From: an uncultured Mycoplasmataceae bacterium
GTDB taxonomy: Bacteria > Bacillota_I > Bacilli_A > Mycoplasmatales > Mycoplasmoidaceae
Length of the DNA stretch: 64,000 bases
NCBI GenBank assembly: GCA_947429165.1
Contig: CANEON010000001.1
Location: 173,021 to 237,020 of the forward strand
Direction of reading: 5' to 3'
Shown: piece by piece, positions 56,194 through 64,000 of the stretch
Numbering within the stretch: the first letter of the stretch is position 1
How the letters are laid out: every line of letters starts with the position of its first letter
Position numbers and translations under genes: made by a program
The notes under the pieces: generated by a model
Databases searched by the model: none
The model's input: the letters and a program-made list of their open reading frames with translations, nothing else
What the model was told of the DNA's origin: nothing

Positions 56194-57858
56194 TTAATTA
56201 ATTTGTTGGTCAACTGTTTGGAAGAAATCGTATGTTCCATATGTTGGACTATCTAAGCTGAATAGTGCAAATTTTGGATAAAAAACATAAGAAGTTGACG
56301 TTGTTTCAGTTGTGCCTCCTCAGTATATACCAACAGTTTGAAAATCTTCATTGATAACCATTGAACCAGAAGCTCCACCGCCCAAAGCAAACGTTTCTTT
56401 TCCTGTCATTATACATTGATCTTGAAAAGTGTAATATGAAGAGCCAGATATTTTGTTTAAAGTTTCCCCTTGCATTTTCTCAACTTTAGTTTTTACTTGA
56501 GTTAAATATGTGAATTGTCTCCGATCATCATATTGTTGAGAATTATTTCATGGATAACCCGCAATATAAACATCATCATTAGCTTCAGGAGAACCAAAAT
56601 TGACAATTTGTTCTCCTTTTCCATAATGGTTATTTATATAATCTAATTCGTTTTTTAATTCATTAGTACCTTTAGTATTGCCTCCAATATTTTCAAGATT
56701 ACTTCTATCATACAAATTTTGAAGGTCAACTTTGATTGCACACATATCCATGTATAGATCTTTTGTCTGTCCGGATTCATCATATGTTCCCAAATTTATG
56801 CTTATTGGATTTAACATTTCTTGAGTAAAATTAGTAATTACTTCAACATAATCAAAATAACCACTTGAATATGGGTTAGAAGAATCAGGATTACCAAGAA
56901 CCGCCAACATATGAAGTTTAGTTGAAGTATTATATTGATCCATAATATTTTTAATTCCAACTCAAACGTGATAATTAGTGATGAATTCATAGCAATGATC
57001 ACTATCTGTTAATCTTTTATAAAATCACATTGTTCCTGAAGATGCTGCGCTTAACGCTGCACTACCCGAAGAAGCATCAATTCCAATAGCACCTACAGAT
57101 AAAGTTCTTTGAGCGATGTAGTCATAATAATCTGAAGAAGACAGTTTACCATCATTTATGGTATCTATACAGAAAGTTAAAAAAGAAGAAACAGTAGAAT
57201 CGTTTTTTGCAGTTGCACATAATTTAAATTCATATGTACCATAAGTTCCAATCTTGCTTCATTGAATTTTATTGTTAATGATTTTAACTTTTCCCGATGT
57301 TTCATCATCTTTTATAGACCATACAACATTTTGGTCACATTCCATTGGATAAACAGAAGCGTTTAATGTCCAATCTAACGTGTGTGTTTGTTCGTCTTTA
57401 TCACAATAAATTGTTGTATTTTTGTTATAGTTTATTGCAACGTATTCTTCATGAACTACGTTTGATCTTGTGTCAATTCAAAATTTCTTTGTACTTGAAA
57501 TAGATTGGTCTTTTTGTGAACATGCATATAATTCAAAACAATAAATATCTTCTGTACTAATTGCAGGTCATGTTAATTTGTTATTAACTATTCGAACTTT
57601 ACTGGTTTCATCATTTATGATTTGTCAATCAATACCTTGATCTGTAGCTAATGGATAAATACTTCCACTTAAAGTTCAATCAAGAGTATAAGGTTGATCC
57701 TTATCTGAATACACTGTGTCTCTACCATAGTAGTTTATTGAGAGATATTCTTGTTTATATTCAATAATTGTGTTAGAACAACTCGATAGTGCAAATGAAG
57801 CTGGAGCAGATGCACAAGAAACTATTAATAAAGTTTTAAATATTTTTTTAATTTTCAT
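56194..57858 (-). CDS. DUF31-type serine-protease lipoprotein with two Ig-like repeats
   Basis: 554 residues. The lipobox is ALSSC (Cys 27). Two tandem repeats of about 95 residues (about 35-127 and 130-228) share the pattern EY-INY-T-Y-DKD-TLDWTL-S-YP-DQ, resembling a bacterial Ig-like fold. The C-terminal protease domain has His 297 (FITNYHV), Asp 371 (YMDMCAIKVDL) and Ser 497 (GGGASGSMV), the same triad as its downstream paralogue, about 45% alike by eye. ATG 57858 has GAGGAAT before it; a TTG at 57870 overlaps that site and is rejected. It probably cleaves a host or neighbour protein at the cell surface. Confidence 0.75.
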
Positions 57859-57870
57859 ATTATTCCTCAA

Positions 57871-57903
57871 AAAAAAGACATCGGTAATCCGATGTCTTTA
57901 TTA
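57871..57903 (-). terminator. Intrinsic terminator of tuf
   Basis: 11-bp perfect stem AAAGACATCGG / CCGATGTCTTT with a 4-base loop and an A-run that reads as T on the minus strand. Confidence 0.85.
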
Positions 57904-57923
57904 TAGATTTTTAATAAAAGAAA

Positions 57924-59108
57924 TTAAGCAATAATTTCAGTTACGTTTCCAGCACCTACAGTTCTACCACCTTCACGAACTGAGAATTTAGAACCTTTTT
58001 CAACTGCGATTGGAGCAATCAATTCAACTGTTAATTCAGCGTTATCACCAGGCATTACCATTTCTACACCTTCTTTTAAAGTAATAGAACCTGTAACGTC
58101 AGTAGTTCTGAAATAGAATTGAGGTCTATATCCGTTAAAGAATGGAGTGTGACGACCACCTTCTTCTTTCTTTAAAGCATATACTTGAGCTTTAAATTTA
58201 GTATGAGGAGTGATTGAACCTGGTTTAGCTAATACTTGTCCACGTTCAACATCAGTCTTATCAACACCTCTTAATAAGATACCAGCGTTATCACCAGCCA
58301 TAGCTGAGTCTAATTGTTTTCTAAACATTTCGATACCAGTAACAACTGATTTCTTTGTAGGTCTTAAACCAACGATTTCAACTTCTTCGTTCATGTTTAC
58401 TTGTCCTCTTTCAACACGACCTGTAACTACTGTACCACGACCAGTAATTGTGAAGATATCTTCGATTGGTAATAAGAATGGTTTATCAACATCTCTTGTT
58501 GGAGTTGGGATTCATTTATCAACTGCATCCATTAATTCTTGGATCTTTTGTTCTCATTCAGGTTTTCCTTGAAGAGCCATTAAAGCTGATCCACGAATAA
58601 CTGGAGTGTTGTCTCCATCAAATCCATAAGAAGTTAATAAGTCACGGATTTCCATTTCTACTAATTCTTGAATTTCTGGGTCAGTAACCATATCACACTT
58701 GTTGATGAATACAACGATACGAGGAACACCTACTTGTCTTGCTAATAAGATGTGTTCACGAGTTTGAGGCATTGCACCGTCAGATGCAGCAACAACTAAG
58801 ATACCACCATCCATTTGAGCAGCACCAGTAATCATGTTCTTAACATAGTCGGCGTGTCCTGGACAGTCTACGTGTGCATAGTGACGAGCTTGTGTTTGGT
58901 ATTCAACGTGTGCAGTGTTAATAGTAATACCACGAGCTTTTTCTTCTGGAGCACTATCAATTTGTGCATAGTCTCTAGCTTCAGCTAAGTTTTGCTTTGC
59001 TAGGTATGTACAGATAGCAGCTGTTAAAGTTGTTTTTCCGTGGTCAATGTGTCCGATAGTACCAATATTAACGTGTGGTTTACTTCTATCAAATTTTGCT
59101 TTTGCCAT
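57924..59108 (-). CDS. tuf: Elongation factor Tu
   Basis: 394 residues, standard length. G-domain motifs: [14 protein letters not shown], effector region [34 protein letters not shown] and NKCDMV. Domains 2 and 3 end in the conserved [19 protein letters not shown] precedes the ATG. It delivers aminoacyl-tRNA to the ribosome; EF-Ts is at 27.5 kb. Monocistronic, with a clean terminator. Confidence 0.99.
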
Positions 59109-59198
59109 ATTTTTTTCTCCTATATATATTTAATATGTTAGTTTATTATACAAAATATTACAAATAATAAATAAATATTTAGATAGATTTTTAAATTT

Positions 59199-59204
59199 TA
59201 TAAT
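59199..59204 (+). promoter_or_regulatory. -10 box (TATAAT) of the HIT/ToxN-like operon
   Basis: TATAAT with nine bases before the HIT-protein ATG; predicts a leaderless transcript. Confidence 0.6.
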
Positions 59205-59213
59205 CAAATTATT

Positions 59214-59618
59214 ATGAGTTGTATATTTTGTGACATAGTTTCTAAAAAGATACCAGCATATGTAATTGCTGAAAATGATAATGCATTGGCTTTTCTTGAT
59301 ATTAACCCAATAAGTGATGGGCATACAGTAATCATTAGCAAGAAACATTATGCTAATTTAAGAGAATGTCCCGAAGAAGTTCTATCTGACATGATTAAAT
59401 TAACTAAGATAGTTGCTAATAAAATAGACGATTCAAAGTTGAAACCTTGAGGATTTAACTATTTATCTAACGATCAAAAAATAGCCGGTCAAGAAATTAT
59501 GCATATTCATTTCCATGTGATTCCAAAATACGGGAAGAATGAAGGTTTTACTTTCAAAATCGGCACTCACTATGTAGATGAAGTTAAAAAAATTTACACA
59601 ATATTAAATAAAAAATAA
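59214..59618 (+). CDS. HIT-family nucleotide hydrolase/transferase
   Basis: 134 residues. CIFCDIVSKKIPAYVI at the N-terminus and the histidine triad HIHFHVIPK at about residues 97-105 define the HINT/HIT family, which cleaves AMP from small phosphoramidates or dinucleotides. FLDINPISDGHTVIISKKHY is also typical. It starts without a Shine-Dalgarno sequence. The stop overlaps the ATG of the ToxN-like gene (TAATG), so the two are translationally coupled. Confidence 0.92.
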
Positions 59619-60181
59619 TGAGTAAAAATAGGTTTCTCATTTATCAAGTTGATTCTAAATATTTAGAAAAATTACAAGGATATTTGGGTGATTACAAAAT
59701 TTATAGTAAATCTTCTCGTCCATATTTTGGTCCTATAAAAATGGATGGATTTTTATTATATATACCATTATCTTCTCAAGTAATGCATTCGAACGAAATT
59801 AAATTAATTAATCATGAATATGAACTTTTTATAAAAGATGAATTTGGAAAAGAAATAGGACTAATTGAATTTAGGAGAATGGTTGTGTCACCAATTAAAA
59901 ATAAATACATCAAAAGAAGAAAAGGACACATTAAACAAGAAGAATGAAAATTTATTAATGCAGATGAAAATTTTAATGAAATTACCACTAAAATTAATTC
60001 TTCTCTTGAATTCTTATACAATTCGAGTCCAAAATTTCAAAAGCTTGTTAATTGATGCAAACACCCCGAAAATGAATTCCCATCTGAAAAGCAAGATTTA
60101 TCTTGTTTTTATATCTTATTTGTGATTATTGTTTTTACTATCATCGGTATTGTGTGTGGCATTGTGTTTAGTGGAAATTAA
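59618..60181 (+). CDS. ToxN/AbiQ-like endoribonuclease-fold protein with C-terminal membrane anchor
   Basis: 187 residues. The first 110 match the ToxN/AbiQ pattern: an opening strand then SKYLEKLQGYL, RPYFGPI, FLLYIPLSSQ (equivalent to YLAPLTS in ToxN), then KEIGLIEFRRMVVSP (GLINLKFMIPI in ToxN). In type III systems this protein is an RNase neutralised by a repeat RNA. Here no tandem repeats lie upstream, since it is fused by overlap to the HIT gene. It also ends in a membrane helix (about residues 163-185, FYILFVIIVFTIIGIVCGIVF), which ToxN lacks. The assignment is by pattern memory. A free-standing, membrane-tethered relative is the inference. Confidence 0.6.
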
Positions 60182-60187
60182 AACTAT

Positions 60188-61420
60188 TTATTTCTTTATC
60201 TCTTCTCAATACTTCTCTAGTTTTTGTTCATTAATAGAATACTTAGAAGGTTTGTAATATTTCTTGTTTCGTAATTCTTTAGGTAAATAATCTTGTTTAA
60301 CTCAAGCGTTTTCAAAATCATGAGGATATTTATATCCTGTTCTGCCTAATTTGCTTGCAAATTTATATGATTGATCTTTTATATGGTTTGGAACCGAATA
60401 TGCTTTGCCACTTTGAACATCTTGTAATGCAGACATAATTGCCATGTGTGCTGAATTTGATTTTTGAGATAAACATATTTCAATAACAATTGTTGCAAAA
60501 ATTTGTTTGTATTCAGGAAAACCAACTTCTTTTGCAGCATGTACAGCATTCACAACTCTTGAGCATAATTGTGGGTTGGCCATACCAACATCTTCATAAC
60601 AACATGCAATTATTCTTCTGCAAATTGATTCAATATCACCAGCTTGTAACAATCTAGCTAGATAATAAATTGCAGCGTCTGGATCACTACCTCTCATTGA
60701 TTTGTGAAATGCAGATTGAAGATCGTAATATTCATCACCATAATCCGCCGCTACAACGTATGATTGTTGCATAACTTCTTTAAGAAGTTTATCTGTAATT
60801 TTTTTATCTTTATATAAGAAGTTTAATACGTCAATTATGTTAATTGCGCTTCGAACGTCTCCGTTTGTTTGAATACATATTTTTTTAAGTATTTCATCAG
60901 GTAAAGTGATATCCAATTTATATCTTTTAAATGTCTTTTTAAGACCATTAAATGTCTCATCAACTGAAACTGGTTGTAATTCTAAAATTTGACATCTACT
61001 TCTAATTGCGGGGTTAATAACAAAATATGGATTTTCTGTTGTCGAAGCAAACATATAAATTGTTCCATTTTCTAAATATGGCAACAAGATGTCTTGCTTA
61101 TCTTTGTTTAATCTGTGAATTTCTTCAAGAATTACAACATATCATCCTTTTGATGTTTTTGCTGTTTCAATTATTTGAATTAGTTTTTCTTTTTTATCAA
61201 TAGATGCATTAAACACTTGATAAGGAACGCCTAAATCATTTACTAATGCGTAACTTATTGAAGATTTACCAATTCCTGGATAACCATAAAAAATTAAAGA
61301 ATAAAGCGTTTTATTCTTAACCATTTGGGTTATCAATGAATCTTTATTTAGCAAATGAGTTTGACCAATTACTTGATCAATGGATTTTGGTCTTAATATG
61401 TTAGATAACAATTCTCTCAT
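60188..61420 (-). CDS. rarA: Replication-associated recombination protein RarA/MgsA (AAA+ ATPase)
   Basis: 410 residues. Walker A is FYGYPGIGKSSISYAL, Walker B is ILEEIHRLNKDKQD, sensor 1 is FASTTENPYF and the Arg finger lies in NPAIRSRC. The C-terminal MgsA domain has DPDAAIYYLARLLQAGD, CYEDVGMANP and YPHDFENAW. It acts at stalled replication forks. It follows rnmV by six bases in reading order and ends past a TGA codon with 17 additional residues to TAA. Confidence 0.94.
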
Positions 61421-61426
61421 GATAGT

Positions 61427-61957
61427 TTATTTTAGTATTTTCTTTAGTTCACTGAACTTAATATTCATCATATTAAGTCTTTTAAAAAGTTGCTTATTAT
61501 TACATTCAGAAATTCCAAAGTGATCTGTAACAATTTTTCTTTTTTGTTTTGTATTTAAGTCAAGCTTTTGGTATTGTTCTATTGTTAGACAGGTGTTTGC
61601 CTTCTTAAAAGATTTTAGATTTTTAAATGCATCTAAAATTTGTTTGTCTGATGCTTCTGCTACTCCGGGTTTTTTAGTTCCCTTTGGTCTTTTGATAAAA
61701 GCTTGTTCAAATGAATCTAATTCATTTTGAAGTTTTTTTCTTATTTTTTCTCCTGGACCATCCGGATCCAAAAATAAAACAATATCATTTGTTTTTGATG
61801 CTTTTTTTATCAAGTTTATTGTTTTTAAAGACAATCTAGAACCATTCGTTTCGATTGTCCTTACATTAAATAATTGTTTTAATCGTTGTGTGTCAGTTTT
61901 ACCTTCAACAACAACTATTTGGTTAATTGTAGGTTTATTTTTTACCTTTTGGTCCAT
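61427..61957 (-). CDS. rnmV: Ribonuclease M5 (5S rRNA maturation)
   Basis: 176 residues. The Toprim core is QIVVVEGKTDTQRL, then FLDPDGPGEKIRKKL with the catalytic Asp pair, and KKPGVAEASDKQIL, which corresponds to the HGVEEA segment. It trims 5S rRNA precursors. ATG 61957 is preferred to an upstream ATG at 62008, because the Toprim fold starts soon after and the longer form would overlap prs by 74 bases instead of 23. Confidence 0.9.
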   Translation of the reverse strand: MDQKVKNKPTINQIVVVEGKTDTQRLKQLFNVRTIETNGSRLSLKTINLIKKASKTNDIVLFLDPDGPGEKIRKKLQNELDSFEQAFIKRPKGTKKPGVAEASDKQILDAFKNLKSFKKANTCLTIEQYQKLDLNTKQKRKIVTDHFGISECNNKQLFKRLNMMNIKFSELKKILK

Positions 61958-62921
61958 ACAAGTTATATATTTTTGAAATTGAACCAGCTTCAGAATAGTA
62001 AACTTCAATAATCTTTGCTAAGTATTCTCCTAAATCAACTACATGTAAGTTAGGAATATTAGATTCGTAAACGCTTTCAATTGAATTAGATAAATAAATA
62101 TCAGAGATTACTTCTGTGTTAACAGCATCAGTTAATCTTTCAATAGCTGGTCCTGATAAAATACCATGTGTTGAAACAATATTAATTGTTTTTGCGCCTT
62201 TAGATTTTAAAACCTTACATGCAGCAACAATTGTTCCGGCAGTATCAATCATATCATCAGCGATTAAACAATCTCTACCTTGAACATCACCAAGAATATT
62301 TAAAATTTCAGCTTGGTTTGGTTTTGGTCTTCTCTTATCAAGAATTGCTAAAGGAACTCCTAAAGCAGTAGCAATTTTTCTAGCACGTTTAACGCCACCG
62401 TAGTCAGGTGAAACAACAGTTAAGTTTTCAACACTAATGTTCTTAATAGCTTGTGAAATTAATAACATTGTTGCTCTTAATGTATCTACTGGAATATCAA
62501 AGAAACCTTGAGTTTGTTCGCTGTGAACGTCAACAATAGCAACTCTTGTTGCTCCTGTTTTTTCTAATAATTTAGCTAATAATTTTGATGTAATAGGTTC
62601 ACGTCCTAACGTTTTACGATCTTGTCTTGCATAAGCGTAATAAGGAATAATTACGTTAATTTCTTTTGCTGAAGCTCTTTTTAATGAGTCAATAGCAATT
62701 AATAATTCCATTATTTTTTCATTTACTGGTTTAGATAATGATTGAACAATGGTAATTCTTCTGTTTCTTACCGGTTGTTCTGGTCTTACCATGATTTCAC
62801 CATCGGCAAATCTAGATATTGTTGTTTCCATTGGCAAAATTCCTAGATTTTTACAAATACTATCAGTGATTTTTTTAGCTCCCGATAGTCCCATTACATA
62901 TATTTCTTTATTAGCTGACAT
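61935..62921 (-). CDS. prs: Ribose-phosphate pyrophosphokinase
   Basis: 328 residues. Motifs: FADGEIMVRPEQPVR, YYAYARQDRKTLGREPITSKL (ATP loop), DVHSEQTQGFFDIPVD, VVSPDYGGVKRA, and the PRPP loop LIADDMIDTAGTI. It makes PRPP, used here by pyrE and by the start of purine synthesis. AGGAAAT precedes the ATG. First gene of prs-rnmV-rarA. Confidence 0.97.
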   Translation of the reverse strand: MSANKEIYVMGLSGAKKITDSICKNLGILPMETTISRFADGEIMVRPEQPVRNRRITIVQSLSKPVNEKIMELLIAIDSLKRASAKEINVIIPYYAYARQDRKTLGREPITSKLLAKLLEKTGATRVAIVDVHSEQTQGFFDIPVDTLRATMLLISQAIKNISVENLTVVSPDYGGVKRARKIATALGVPLAILDKRRPKPNQAEILNILGDVQGRDCLIADDMIDTAGTIVAACKVLKSKGAKTINIVSTHGILSGPAIERLTDAVNTEVISDIYLSNSIESVYESNIPNLHVVDLGEYLAKIIEVYYSEAGSISKIYNLYGPKGKK

Positions 62922-63003
62922 GATTGATTTCCTGAATTCTATAATTTAATACTTAAATTATAAATCAATGGTGTTTTTTATTAAAAAAATCTATTGTTTA
63001 AAC

Positions 63004-63009
63004 TATAAT
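63004..63009 (+). promoter_or_regulatory. -10 box (TATAAT) of the SRP RNA gene
   Basis: TATAAT located 5 bases before the mature SRP RNA 5' stem; transcription would begin at about 63014-63016. Confidence 0.7.
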
Positions 63010-63013
63010 ATTT

Positions 63014-63096
63014 ATGTCCTTGCAACGCTAGTTGCGAACCTAGTCAGGCCGGAAACGGAGCAGCTATAAGCTTATGCTAACGTGTGTAAGGACATT
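63014..63096 (+). ncRNA. ffs: Signal recognition particle RNA (4.5S type)
   Basis: The ends pair ATGTCCTT with AAGGACAT. The conserved Ffh-binding domain is present: GTCAGGCCGGAAACGGAGCAGC, with the tetraloop and asymmetric loop of helix 8. About 82 bases, the short bacterial form. 63097-63212 downstream is AT-rich; I see no gene there. Confidence 0.95.
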
Positions 63097-63212
63097 ATTT
63101 TATATTTTCTAGGTTTTTGCATTTATATACAATCTGCTTATTATTAAATAATATTCATATTAAGTACCCTCTTTCTTAAAATACTAAAACGCAAAAATTA
63201 AAAAATATAAAG

Positions 63213-63244
63213 AAAAAAGACCGAGTCAAATCGGTCTTTTTTTT
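63213..63244 (-). terminator. Intrinsic terminator of crcB
   Basis: A6-GACCGA / TCGGTC-T8 stem with a 6-base loop; overlaps the crcB stop codon. Confidence 0.85.
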
Positions 63245-63614
63245 ATTTACCTATTAAATAACCTAAGTATGTTAATAATACAGAGAATATTGTTGTACCG
63301 ATGATATAAAGAAGACCATATAGTACTTGCCCGTCTTTTAGCATTTGAAAGCCTTCTAGACTAAAGGTTGATAATGTTGTTAACCCTCCAAGAAAACCGA
63401 CAGTAATAAATAATTTTCATACCGGATTAAAATCTTGAATTCTATTTGATGTTATTCCAAACATACATCCCATAACTAAGCAACCTAATAAATTAATTAT
63501 TAATGTTGCATAAATTGATTTATCAAATAGAGATTGACTTGAATAGGTCAACAAGTATCTGATTGTGGCACCAATACCGCCACCAACAAAAACAGCAAGA
63601 ATATTGTAAAACAT
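63243..63614 (-). CDS. crcB: Fluoride channel Fluc/CrcB
   Basis: 123 residues with four membrane helices. GGGIGATIRYLLTY, NLLGCLVMGCMFG and GFLGGLTTLSTFSLEG (the polar-track and central Na+ motif) are diagnostic. It exports F- as a dual-topology dimer. A single gene here suggests a homodimer unless a second copy exists elsewhere. It lies downstream of rnpB; no fluoride riboswitch is visible in the 20 bases before it. Confidence 0.92.
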
Positions 63615-63633
63615 ATATTCTATTATAAGAAAG

Positions 63634-63663
63634 AAAAAAGTCGATCCGAAAATCGACTTTTTT
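63634..63663 (-). terminator. Intrinsic terminator of RNase P RNA
   Basis: Perfect A6-GTCGAT / ATCGAC-T6 stem, loop CCGAAA, between rnpB and crcB; symmetric, so it works in both directions. Confidence 0.85.
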
Positions 63664-63669
63664 CTTTAG

Positions 63670-64000
63670 TTATTTACAAGTTATAAGCCATGTTCTGTGT
63701 CATTATTTTCATAATGATATTGATCATTTATCTACACATATGTGTCAAATCATTGATTCAGTTATCTTTGATTTGTTCCCCTACCAAATTTGGGTTTCTT
63801 GCTTATGGAGTTTACCGCGTTTCACTTTTATAGTTTCCTATAAACTCGTCTCTGTGGCACTTTATGCTATTACTATCTTATACCGATACTTAGATAGTTC
63901 TAGCGTCATCACTCTAACTATATGGTGTTGGAATTTATCATTCCACATAAACATTTACAAGCATCGCAGCTTGTGCAAGCATGGACTTTCCTCTACATTA
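63670..64000 (-). ncRNA. rnpB: RNase P RNA, B type (5' end outside window)
   Basis: On the minus strand the conserved parts occur in order: GAGGAAAGTCCATGC (CR-I) near 63990, the AAACGCGGTAAACTCC region, CAAATTTGGTAGGGGAA, and the 3' ACAGAACATGGCTTATA (CR-V). The gene runs off the right edge, so its first bases are missing. Processes tRNA 5' ends. Confidence 0.93.

Noticed and set aside
59205..59640. Tandem-repeat RNA antitoxin upstream of the ToxN-like gene
   Set aside because: The upstream sequence is the HIT coding gene; no short direct repeats or terminator are present there.
919..63614. Apparent fragmentation of many genes (polC, carB, purL, pheT, metG, tuf and others) into short ORFs
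   Set aside because: The fragments share one frame and the breaks are all TGA. Homology continues through them, so TGA is Trp and these are intact genes, not pseudogenes.
63615..63660. Fluoride riboswitch ahead of crcB
   Set aside because: Only about 20 bases separate crcB from the rnpB terminator, and no aptamer consensus fits.
1..64000. CRISPR arrays, insertion sequences, prophage, integrase sites, replication origin
   Set aside because: No direct-repeat/spacer pattern, transposase or integrase motifs, terminal repeats, or dnaA/DnaA-box cluster were seen by eye.

Overview
The window reads as a Mycoplasma-like Mollicute. It is very AT-rich, and TGA is read as tryptophan throughout: genes such as polC, carB, purL, tuf, metG and pheT stay in one frame only if TGA is sense, and only TAA or TAG end genes. 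There is no cell-wall gene, the genes are tightly packed, and there are lipoproteins with SSC/TSC lipoboxes and at least three probable leaderless messages. Unusually for Mollicutes, it also encodes de novo UMP synthesis, two purine-synthesis steps, and isoprenoid (MEP) enzymes. I infer a metabolically rich, possibly gut- or mucosa-associated mycoplasma. I cannot name the species.

Layout, 1-13.1 kb: adhE C-terminus; the minus-strand operon ispG-pheS-pheT; a Vat/CatB-like acetyltransferase; a five-tRNA cluster (Tyr-Gln-Lys-Leu-Gly); greA opposite a CaCA cation exchanger; then truB, two TM2 proteins, ribF, tRNA-His and a TPP riboswitch controlling thiT-DUF402-DUF3196. 13.1-28.4 kb: a TtcA-like gene, a membrane protein, then the conserved translation/lipid super-operon on the minus strand (tsf-pyrH-frr-uppS-cdsA-dxr-rseP-polC and nusA-infB-rbfA). 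28.4-32.3 kb: Sfp-type transferase, UDP-galactopyranose mutase, metG, tmRNA.

32.3-50.6 kb: an 1,137-residue BspA-like leucine-rich-repeat surface protein; a complete pyrBCKDFE-carB operon without carA, preceded by a terminator-bearing leader; a divergent 6S-like RNA candidate; a 1,389-residue coiled-coil membrane protein; and its upstream partner, whose N-terminus is interrupted by two A7 tracts, each one base short. 50.6-64 kb: a leader RNA, purL-purE, two DUF31-type serine-protease lipoproteins, tuf, a HIT protein translationally coupled to a ToxN/AbiQ-like protein with a C-terminal membrane helix, rarA, rnmV, prs, SRP RNA, a fluoride channel, and the 3' part of RNase P RNA.

The parts fit together. 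prs supplies PRPP to pyrE and purine synthesis. The pyr operon makes UMP, which pyrH phosphorylates. dxr, ispG and uppS belong to polyprenyl synthesis. The LRR protein, the coiled-coil pair and the protease lipoproteins form the surface and host-interaction layer. The best candidates for something undescribed are the coiled-coil/poly-A pair, the membrane-anchored ToxN-like protein, and the structured RNAs at 44.3-44.7 and 50.68-50.84 kb.
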